From: Prevotella fusca JCM 17724
Lineage (GTDB): Bacteria; Bacteroidota; Bacteroidia; Bacteroidales; Bacteroidaceae
Direction of reading: 5' to 3'
NCBI RefSeq assembly: GCF_001262015.1
Contig: NZ_CP012075.1
Span: 124,001-188,000 of the forward strand
DNA: 64,000 bases
Part shown: positions 57,863-64,000 of the stretch, piece by piece
How positions within the stretch are numbered: position 1 is the first letter of the stretch
How the letters are laid out: each line of letters begins with the position of its first letter
Notes under the pieces: generated by a model
The model's input: only the letters and a program-made list of their open reading frames with translations
Told to the model about the DNA's origin: nothing
Database searches by the model: none
Translations under genes and position numbers: made by a program

Positions 57863-58283
57863 AAAATTGTAGCCAAAGAATCTATAAAACATTTTCTATC
57901 AAATATTTGGAGCATGTTCATTTTTTAGTACTTTTGAACTCAAGAAACACAAGAGCGTGTTTCGAGCAGCAGTATCCACGTGTACTCTCAAAATACTCTG
58001 TTATGGCTACAATTTGGCTACACAGAAAAGAAGAAAGTTTATAAAGAACTATGATACAAGGAGATGCAAGGAATATTCATTTCCCTCTCTAACTTCATCT
58101 CACGACAAACAAAACGTATTCATTCCGTTCATATGTTGGTAGTACTAGTTGTACGTAGTCGTGTCGTAGTAATACGCACAAGTAACCATCAGCTACAACG
58201 TATTCCTTTCTTTTTCACCGTATTATCTTGTGTTGTAGTGATGTAGTAAGACAACAATGAAAGAAAAAGGATTGATACATTAT
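57863..58283. other. Gene-free interval upstream of the defence operon
   Basis: Short frames only; nothing recognised beyond the repeats at 57737-57862. Confidence 0.4.
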
Positions 58284-58709
58284 TCAGTTATTGACATCCT
58301 TGCCATATATGATGATTGGGGTAAGTGCATTCCTTGGACGCATCAACTCACTGCACACATGCTTTCTGAACAGGTGGGCTTCTACGCTGTCAAGCAAGAA
58401 GGAAAGGGCGATAATTGTAGGTAATGGGTAGAGCAGTGCGTAGCTCCTTACCTCCTTATCCGTGACTATTTTCCTTTCGTCTGCGCCCCTTTCTTCTGGA
58501 TGCAGGACGGATTCTTCGGTTATCGTCCGAAGTCTGCCATTGACTTTTCTCCATGTAACTCCGAAGAACCTTGCAAGCTCGCCCTCGGTCATGGCTACTT
58601 CGCCTTTTCCCCTGCGGATAACCTGCATACCATTTCCCCACTCGAAGTAGCTGCGCTCCGTGTCCAGACGGATTGCAGCCTTGGTCTTTATTCCATCTTC
58701 CGTATTCAT
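58284..58709 (-). CDS. Hypothetical element protein beside the integrases
   Basis: A 141-aa protein of unknown function. The segment MTEGELARFFGVTWRKVNGRLRTIT resembles a helix-turn-helix. The gene overlaps the preceding integrase stop (ATGA) and is therefore translated with it, so a role in recombination control, for example as a directionality factor, is possible. The C-terminal half (LYPLPTIIALSFLLDSVEAHLFRKHV) is hydrophobic and helical. No family could be named. Confidence 0.6.
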   Translation of the reverse strand: MNTEDGIKTKAAIRLDTERSYFEWGNGMQVIRRGKGEVAMTEGELARFFGVTWRKVNGRLRTITEESVLHPEERGADERKIVTDKEVRSYALLYPLPTIIALSFLLDSVEAHLFRKHVCSELMRPRNALTPIIIYGKDVNN

Positions 58710-60028
58710 GCCGTTTCCTCCATGCTTTTGTTTCTGCCTGTGTTGGCAATAGCCATTGTCCCTATGGTAATAGTTTCCTTTACCGTTACCTTATCATCCT
58801 CTTTGTTCTTTTCCTGATGTTTGGCGATGAGTCTGTCCATATCCTCCGAAATCTTGCAGTCCGTTACCTGCGCATAAATCTGCGTACTGGATATAGAAGC
58901 GTGTCCCATCATCTTTGCAATGCTCTCAATGGGAATACCTGCACTTAGGCACATCGTGCCGAAGGTATGCCTTCCCATGTGGTAGGACAGACGTTGCTTG
59001 ATACCACAAGCCTTGCCTACGATGCTTAGCTTTGCTGCTAACACACTTCTACTGCAACAAGACAGAAAGATAAGACGATTATTCATATTCGTGTTATTGC
59101 TTTCTTCTTTCACCGCTTGTAGCTGCCTTTGTTGCTCGATAATCGCCTTGGCTATGGGGTGTAACGGCACAACAAATTCCACCTTAGTCTTCTGACGCTC
59201 CTTTCTTATATACATCTTCCCGTCCGCTGCGCTCTTGATATGCCCAAACGTCAAGTGTTCCATATCCGTAATGGCTAAACCTGTGAAGCAGGAGAAGATG
59301 AACATCCGCCTTGCAAGTTCGGCATCGCTATCACACATCTTTATTGCCATCAGGTTTGCTACATCACTCTTACTAAGAAAGCGGATAGCCTTTTCCACCT
59401 TTTCATATTCCGCATGTTCAAATGGGTTATAACGAATGATGCGCCGGCTTACTGCACGGAACATCAAACGACTCAGCCAACAAAGATAATTGTTGATAGA
59501 AGACCCTTTCAACCCTTTCTTTTTAAGAAAGAATCGGTATTCCTCAAACAGTTCCTCCGTTACGCTTTGGATTTCTATATCCTTACCTCCTAAGTCCTTT
59601 ATAAACTCGCATAACATCCTATTTGCATAGCAAAGGTTAGTGTATGTACCTTCTGCCTTAGACTTGCCCACACCTTCCTTTACCGATTGTAGTTCTGCAT
59701 TACTAAGCTCCAACAAAGTTGTAGGAGAAGTTGCTATGCCTTGCAATCTGTTTTTAAGCAGTTCAGCGCTTACTACTCTGTCTTTTAGGAGCAGTTCCCG
59801 ATAAGTCTTCTCTACCAGTTGTCTGAATGATTGCAGTCGAAGATTGATTTTCTTATCCGTAGTTGTCCCCTGCTTTGAGTTCCACTCCGCAGGCTTACAT
59901 TCTTCGTTTATGGTAATGACAGAGTTCTTGCCATCTATCGTGATACGGCAGAGTATGGACGTCAGACCATTTGCCTTGGTCTTTTGTCTGTTGATATAAA
60001 ACAGTGTCTTAAATGTACTTCTCATCAT
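58706..60028 (-). CDS. Tyrosine site-specific recombinase (1)
   Basis: A 440-aa integrase of the Bacteroidota type with SAM-like N-terminal domain. Catalytic parts: FSCFTGLAITDMEHL (Ala where the first Arg is usual), KTKVEFVVPLHPIA (beta strand Lys), YHMGRHTFGTMCLSAGIP (His-x-x-Arg) and MGHASISSTQIYAQV (His and nucleophilic Tyr). The first Arg is also missing in the CTnDOT integrase. It follows the second integrase (30 bp downstream of it) in the same direction. Confidence 0.93.
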   Translation of the reverse strand: MMRSTFKTLFYINRQKTKANGLTSILCRITIDGKNSVITINEECKPAEWNSKQGTTTDKKINLRLQSFRQLVEKTYRELLLKDRVVSAELLKNRLQGIATSPTTLLELSNAELQSVKEGVGKSKAEGTYTNLCYANRMLCEFIKDLGGKDIEIQSVTEELFEEYRFFLKKKGLKGSSINNYLCWLSRLMFRAVSRRIIRYNPFEHAEYEKVEKAIRFLSKSDVANLMAIKMCDSDAELARRMFIFSCFTGLAITDMEHLTFGHIKSAADGKMYIRKERQKTKVEFVVPLHPIAKAIIEQQRQLQAVKEESNNTNMNNRLIFLSCCSRSVLAAKLSIVGKACGIKQRLSYHMGRHTFGTMCLSAGIPIESIAKMMGHASISSTQIYAQVTDCKISEDMDRLIAKHQEKNKEDDKVTVKETITIGTMAIANTGRNKSMEETA

Positions 60029-60058
60029 GATTTTAGTTTTAATGCTTCTATTCTATGG

Positions 60059-61288
60059 CTAAATACTCATCTGCATATCCTCCGTGAAAGAAAGGAAACG
60101 CTCAAATTCCACAAATAGTTTTTGTGGCGTAACCTTTGCATATCGCTCGGTCATACTCACATTGCTATGCCCCAACATCTTGCTTACCGTTTCTATCGGT
60201 ACGCCTTGTTCAAGGGTAATGAGTGTGGCAAAGGTATGCCTTGCCGTATGTGTGGCAAAAGGAAAGGCTATGCTAGCTCTTAAGCGCAATGCTTTAAGAT
60301 ACGATTGATAGGTGGCATATTTCATCTGTGGCAATAGGCTTTCTCTTTCATCGCTTCGATACTTCTCTATTATCCTGATGGCTTCGGGCAACAACTTGAT
60401 ACGGCAAAGTACGCCTGTCTTCTGCCTATTGAACTTCAGCCAAAGACTTCCCTCATCATCACGGACAAGATGTGTCTTTCTTAATCCCATCAAATCACAA
60501 TAGGCTGCACCCGTATGGCAGGCAAAGACAAACAAGTCCCTTGCTGTTTCCATTTCCTCCTCCAACTCTCCAAACTGTATGTTCATTAGTTTGTCAAGCG
60601 AACACCTGTCAAGAGCTTTGGGTAGCTTCTTATCTCCTCTTGCTATTTTTGCATTAGCAAACAACAAGGTGTCAGCCAATCCCTCACGGTATGCCAACCT
60701 ACATACGGTCTTTATTTGGGAAGCTGCACCATAGAAACTGCTCTCTTGAAAACCTAATGTCCCCAAGAAAAAATCCCTAAAATCAAAAATAAAGTTTTCA
60801 GATAGTTGTGAGAAAGCTAAATCCTCTACCTTATATTTCTCTTCGATGAATGTGCGAAGATTGCTTCGTGTAGAGTGATAATTAGATAGCGTATCTTTCT
60901 TAATATCTATTCCAACGTGTTCTTCTTTCTCCCTGATAAGCCTATCAAGGCGTTCTATAAGCATACACCGAGATTGTACGCTCCCTTGAAACTGCTCCTT
61001 GATGTCCGTGGCAGTAAATGCCTGTCCTTTGGACAGCAATGTTTGATAAGCGGACTGAATGGAAAGTACTAAACTATCCAGCTTTCCGTTCACTTCCACC
61101 GCCTCACGGCTCTTGCCCCTCATTCTACTCTCACGAGGACTCCACAAATCTATATCGCAAGATAGCTTGCAACTAAACTGTGCTATACTCCTTCCAAGTG
61201 TGATACGTCCCATAATGGGAGCTTTACCCTGCTTATCCTTTCCGCTCTTTTTGAGGTAGAGCAACACCTTCATCTTTTCTGTTTTCAT
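60059..61288 (-). CDS. Tyrosine site-specific recombinase (2)
   Basis: A 409-aa integrase, the gene nearest the right end of the element and behind a TAnnTTTG promoter. FACHTGAAYCDLMGLRKTHL again has Ala where the first catalytic Arg is usual, though an Arg follows 7 residues later; THTARHTFATLITLEQGVP and LGHSNVSMTERYAKV hold the other catalytic residues. Two tandem integrases may both be needed for integration, or one may serve excision. Both are intact. Confidence 0.93.
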   Translation of the reverse strand: MKTEKMKVLLYLKKSGKDKQGKAPIMGRITLGRSIAQFSCKLSCDIDLWSPRESRMRGKSREAVEVNGKLDSLVLSIQSAYQTLLSKGQAFTATDIKEQFQGSVQSRCMLIERLDRLIREKEEHVGIDIKKDTLSNYHSTRSNLRTFIEEKYKVEDLAFSQLSENFIFDFRDFFLGTLGFQESSFYGAASQIKTVCRLAYREGLADTLLFANAKIARGDKKLPKALDRCSLDKLMNIQFGELEEEMETARDLFVFACHTGAAYCDLMGLRKTHLVRDDEGSLWLKFNRQKTGVLCRIKLLPEAIRIIEKYRSDERESLLPQMKYATYQSYLKALRLRASIAFPFATHTARHTFATLITLEQGVPIETVSKMLGHSNVSMTERYAKVTPQKLFVEFERFLSFTEDMQMSI

Positions 61289-61307
61289 ACGCTTTAATTT
61301 TTATGGA

Positions 61308-61315
61308 CAAATTTA
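61308..61315 (-). promoter_or_regulatory. -7 element of the integrase operon
   Basis: TAAATTTG on the minus strand matches TAnnTTTG, 20 bp before the first integrase ATG. Confidence 0.55.
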
Positions 61316-61572
61316 CCCGAATTAAAGCGTTCCTCACTTATGCAGAAAACTGCCGACCAAAGCAACAAACACACGAGAGAAACAATTTCAGTTACCTACA
61401 TCTGCATTTAGTTACCTACTTCAAATCTTGGTAATGATTTAGTAACTGAACTTTTGCCTATATCTGCATATTTCTACCCTTTACAAATAGAGCAGTTTTA
61501 TGCAAATTGCCTCGTTTCCACCTCATTACCAATTAGTTTGCATATCTTTCGATATTTCTTCATTTTCCTTGA
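61316..61572. promoter_or_regulatory. Right end of the element, likely integrase arm sites
   Basis: Contains AGTTACCTAC twice (near 61390 and 61409), TTTAGTAACTG, ATCTGCAT twice and ATTACCAATTAG. Related GTTACC and ATCTGCAT words occur at the left end (40660-40830), as expected for integrase-binding sites at both ends. Confidence 0.5.
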
Positions 61573-61675
61573 TTAGTTACATGCCAAAAGGGCATCTGTT
61601 GGAGGTCAATTAGGCGTCTTTTAGAAGCCAAAAGAGCATGTTTTAAAATTTACGATGTGAATTTTTATTACAAAT
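61573..61675 (+). repeat. Dispersed intergenic repeat copy E, right half (attR side)
   Basis: Continues the copy interrupted at 40622: TTAGTTACATGCCAAAAGGG, GCATCTGTTGGAGG, CAATTAGGCGTCTTTTAG, GCCAAAAGAGCATG, tail GTGAATTTTTATTACAAA. Confidence 0.85.
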
Positions 61676-61795
61676 ATGCTTTTGTTTGATGCTGTATCGA
61701 ATCTTTTGTTTTTTGATTAGTCATTCACTGTTTTTTGAATGGTGTTGTATTTGCTTTGGATTTAAGGTTTGTGTATTCTTTGAGCTGTTATATAA

Positions 61796-61830
61796 AAAAG
61801 CCGTTGCTTCCTCACGAAGCAACGGCTTTT
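61796..61830 (-). terminator. pgk terminator
   Basis: A 15-bp perfect stem AAAAGCCGTTGCTTC/GAAGCAACGGCTTTT with a 5-nt loop, 22 bp after the pgk stop, with T tract. Confidence 0.92.
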
Positions 61831-61852
61831 ATATGTTTGAGAGATAAATCTC

Positions 61853-63103
61853 TTACTTCTGGATTGCAGCTACACCTGGGAGTACCTTACCCTCGATAGC
61901 CTCGAGCATAGCACCACCACCGGTAGATACGTATGAAACCTTGTCAGCAAGACCGAACTTGTTAACAGCTGCGACAGAGTCGCCACCACCGACGAGTGAG
62001 TAAGCACCGTTCTCCTGAGTTGCCTGTGCAACAGTCTTGGCAATCTCGCCAGTACCCTTGGCAAAGTTCTCCAGCTCAAATACGCCAACAGGACCGTTCC
62101 AGAGGATAGTCTTAGACTCGAGAATAATCTTCTTCCATGCCTCGATGCTCTCCTCTGATGCGTCCATACCTTCCCACTCATCAGGAATCTGGTCGATCGG
62201 GAATACCTGACGCTCTGTGTCGTTAGAGAACTCCTTGCCGCAGACTGTAGCAACAGAGAGTGAAAGGTTTACGCCCTTCTCCTTAGCTGCAGCCATTACG
62301 TTCAATGCCTCAGGCATCAAGTCGTCCTCGTGGAGTGACTTGCCTATCTTACCACCCTGTGCCTTGATGAAGGTGTAACCCATACCGCCACCGATGATGA
62401 GGTTGTCAACCTTATCGAGAAGGTTCTTGATAACACCGAGCTTAGAGCTGACCTTTGAACCACCGATGATAGCGGTGAAAGGATGCTGAGCGTTCTTTAA
62501 TACGTTATCAATAGCTGTAACCTCTTTTTCCATGAGGAAGCCCAGCATCTTGTGGTCAGCATCAAAGTAGTCAGCGATAACAGCTGTTGATGCGTGCTTA
62601 CGGTGAGCAGTACCGAAAGCGTCATTTACATATACGTCAGCGTATGAAGCGAGCTTCTTTGCGAAGTCCTTCTGGCGGTCCTTCATCTCAGCCTTTGCAG
62701 CGTCGAACTCAGGAGTACCCTTTTCTACGCCTACGGGCTTGCCCTCCTCCTCTGGATAGTAACGGAGGTTCTCGAGCAAGAGAGCCTCGCCTGTCTTCAA
62801 TGCAGCAGCCTCAGCCTCAGCGTTACCAGCGTCCTTAGCGAACTTAACCTCAACACCGAGAGCATTGCTTACGTTCTTGACAATCTGGCTCAATGAAAGC
62901 TCTGGCTTAACCTTGCCCTTTGGTTTACCCATGTGGCTCATCATGATGAGAGCACCACCGTCAGCCAGTACCTTCTTCAGTGTTGGCAGAGCACCACGGA
63001 TACGTGTTTCGTCAGTTACATGACCATTCTCATCCAAAGGCACATTGAAGTCTACGCGGACGATAGCCTTATGTCCTGCGAAGTTAAAATCGTTAATTTT
63101 CAT
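61853..63103 (-). CDS. pgk: Phosphoglycerate kinase
   Basis: Phosphoglycerate kinase (416 aa from the ATG at 63103, [10 protein letters not shown]) transfers phosphate from 1,3-bisphosphoglycerate to ADP in glycolysis. The upstream part of the open frame is not protein-like for the family. Motifs: [15 protein letters not shown] (about 11-25), [57 protein letters not shown], and the C-terminal [14 protein letters not shown] and [16 protein letters not shown]. Standard length. It is a single gene with its own promoter and terminator. Confidence 0.97.
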   Translation of the reverse strand: MKINDFNFAGHKAIVRVDFNVPLDENGHVTDETRIRGALPTLKKVLADGGALIMMSHMGKPKGKVKPELSLSQIVKNVSNALGVEVKFAKDAGNAEAEAAALKTGEALLLENLRYYPEEEGKPVGVEKGTPEFDAAKAEMKDRQKDFAKKLASYADVYVNDAFGTAHRKHASTAVIADYFDADHKMLGFLMEKEVTAIDNVLKNAQHPFTAIIGGSKVSSKLGVIKNLLDKVDNLIIGGGMGYTFIKAQGGKIGKSLHEDDLMPEALNVMAAAKEKGVNLSLSVATVCGKEFSNDTERQVFPIDQIPDEWEGMDASEESIEAWKKIILESKTILWNGPVGVFELENFAKGTGEIAKTVAQATQENGAYSLVGGGDSVAAVNKFGLADKVSYVSTGGGAMLEAIEGKVLPGVAAIQK

Positions 63104-63144
63104 TTGTTTGTTTGTTATTTGTAACGTTATAATGTTCCTATCCG

Positions 63145-63152
63145 CAAAAATA
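63145..63152 (-). promoter_or_regulatory. -7 element for pgk
   Basis: TATTTTTG on the minus strand matches TAnnTTTG, 42 bp before the pgk ATG. Confidence 0.5.
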
Positions 63153-63195
63153 CTAATTTTTGATGGATTGGTGAAATCAAACACTATCTTTTTTG

Positions 63196-63203
63196 TAAAT
63201 TTG
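63196..63203 (+). promoter_or_regulatory. -7 element for queC
   Basis: TAAATTTG matches TAnnTTTG, 18 bp before the queC ATG. Confidence 0.55.
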
Positions 63204-63221
63204 CAGAAAAATAAGAAAGTA

Positions 63222-63878
63222 ATGAAAGATTCGGTTATTATTGTCAGTGGTGGACTGGATTCCATCACGCTGCTTTATGATAAAGCGGAGTCAATCGCCT
63301 TGGCAATCTCTTTTGACTATGGGCAGAATCATGGGGCTAAGGAATTGCCCTTTGCTGCATATCATTGTGAGAAGCTGGGTATTCCTCATATTACGATTCC
63401 ACTTTCTTTTATGCACCAGTATTTCAAGAGTTCTCTGCTTGATGGTGCTGAGGCTATCCCGGAGGGGCATTATGAGGAGGAGAATATGAAGTCTACGGTT
63501 GTTCCCTTTCGTAATGGTATTATGCTGTCGATTGCGACAGGTATTGCCGAGAGTCATGAGCTGAAGCGGGTGTATATAGCTAATCATGGTGGTGACCACA
63601 CGATTTATCCTGACTGTCGCCCGGAGTTCATCCATGCGATGAATGGTGCTACGGAAGCTGGAACGTTTGTTAATGTGCGTGTTGAAGCACCTTATACGGA
63701 GGTGACCAAGGCTGAGATTGTTGCTCGTGGTGCTGCGTTGGGAATTGATTATTCCAGGACATGGAGCTGTTATAAGGGCTCTGATGTACATTGTGGTAAG
63801 TGTGGTACCTGTATGGAGCGGAGAGAGGCCTTTGAGAATGCCGGTGTGGATGATCCGACAACCTATTGCAAGGATTGA
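63222..63878 (+). CDS. queC: 7-cyano-7-deazaguanine synthase
   Basis: QueC (218 aa) makes preQ0 from 7-carboxy-7-deazaguanine with ATP and ammonia, a step to queuosine in tRNA. The ATG at 63222 ([11 protein letters not shown]) is right after a promoter; earlier in-frame starts lie inside pgk. The PP-loop is [12 protein letters not shown] (Ser-Gly-Gly-x-Asp-Ser), and the four zinc cysteines sit in [22 protein letters not shown] near the C terminus. Divergent from pgk. Other queuosine genes are not in the window. Confidence 0.96.
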   Translation: MKDSVIIVSGGLDSITLLYDKAESIALAISFDYGQNHGAKELPFAAYHCEKLGIPHITIPLSFMHQYFKSSLLDGAEAIPEGHYEEENMKSTVVPFRNGIMLSIATGIAESHELKRVYIANHGGDHTIYPDCRPEFIHAMNGATEAGTFVNVRVEAPYTEVTKAEIVARGAALGIDYSRTWSCYKGSDVHCGKCGTCMERREAFENAGVDDPTTYCKD

Positions 63879-63922
63879 AAATATCTTCTTGTTATAGTTT
63901 CTCACTTGATTGTCTAAAACAA

Positions 63923-63955
63923 AACAGTCGGATTGAAACTTTCAATCCGACTGTT
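63923..63955. terminator. Bidirectional terminator after queC
   Basis: Stem of at least 13 bp, AACAGTCGGATTG/CAATCCGACTGTT, with A-rich left and T-containing right flanks, between queC and a convergent gene. Confidence 0.85.
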
Positions 63956-63978
63956 CCGTTAATTATGAATGATAGGCT

Positions 63979-64000
63979 TTAAGCCAGCAATTGTTCTGCC
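63979..64000 (-). CDS. C-terminal codons of a convergent gene (partial)
   Basis: The minus strand reads AEQLLA then TAA at 63979-63981 and runs off the window. The bidirectional terminator in front of it supports a real gene end, but seven codons do not allow a name. Confidence 0.3.

Larger units (their letters stand above)
40614..61581. mobile_element. Integrative mobilizable element, about 21.0 kb
   Basis: Boundaries are read from a split repeat: the left flank ends GGGCGTTAGTAACA and the right flank resumes TTAGTTACATGCCAAAAGGG, in register with copy D (TTAGTAAGACCCCAAAAGGG). TTAGTAACA/TTAGTTACA (40614-40622, 61573-61581) are thus probable attL/attR cores. It carries two tyrosine recombinases at the right end, a relaxase, MobC, primase remnant and VapE at the left, and a defence operon as cargo. 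No conjugation (type IV secretion) genes are present, so transfer would need a helper. Confidence 0.85.

Noticed and set aside
57814..58246. Three short plus-strand frames upstream of the defence operon
   Set aside because: They run through the long inverted repeat and low-complexity AT-rich sequence, with no conserved features; a toxin-antitoxin pair was considered but not supported.

Overview
The window looks like a chromosomal segment of an oral-type Prevotella (Bacteroidota). The evidence is SusC/SusD pairs with an ECF sigma/FecR switch, galK-MFS-galM, the Bacteroidota fusion of a NagB-like domain to a LmbE domain, GH33/GH123/GH29/GH2 glycosidases, promoters of the TAnnTTTG type, and almost no Shine-Dalgarno signals. 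The species cannot be fixed from sequence alone. No rRNA, tRNA or CRISPR array was recognised.

Layout. 0.2-3.9 kb: galactose operon (galM, sugar symporter, galK; minus strand). 4.2-10.5 kb: a lipoprotein, folC, grpE-dnaJ and an ABC-F ATPase. 11.2-14.2 kb: a fimbrillin-like lipoprotein preceded by a 70-residue peptide gene, then an IS66-type transposase remnant. 14.3-15.4 kb: an RluA-type pseudouridine synthase and a 51-residue membrane protein. 16.3-26.9 kb: a polysaccharide utilisation locus (periplasmic GH2 beta-galactosidase, FecR anti-sigma, ECF sigma, SusC with STN domain, SusD). 27.4-37.2 kb: a broken agmatine-deiminase-like gene, then a host-glycan locus (AmpG-like transporter, nagB, pseudo-NagB/LmbE fusion, sialidase, GH123) and a divergent GH29 fucosidase. 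The sialidase and GH123 reading frames meet at an A9 run that forms an A AAA AAG slippery site, so a 958-residue fusion product is possible. 37.3-40.2 kb: UDG-like protein, NAGPA-like membrane protein, LytTR regulator and SanA-like protein.

40.6-61.6 kb is an integrative mobilizable element of about 21.0 kb. It holds a relaxase, MobC, a hairpin cluster that may be oriT, a DUF3408 protein, a primase interrupted by an in-frame TGA, a VapE-type protein, two helix-turn-helix proteins, a ThiF-like gene cut by an IS1380-type relic, and two tandem tyrosine recombinases. Its cargo is a compact six-gene operon: Xre regulator, C5 cytosine methyltransferase, GHKL (MutL/MORC-like) ATPase, Z1 helicase-like ATPase, PD-(D/E)XK nuclease and AIPR protein. 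This is a restriction-modification-like anti-phage module of a type predicted computationally but mechanistically poorly understood.

The element lies inside one copy of a dispersed intergenic repeat of about 165 bp built from roughly 22-bp units. Four intact copies lie elsewhere in the window, and the two halves of the fifth flank the element, so the insertion point can be read almost to the base. 61.8-64.0 kb: pgk, queC and the last codons of a convergent gene.
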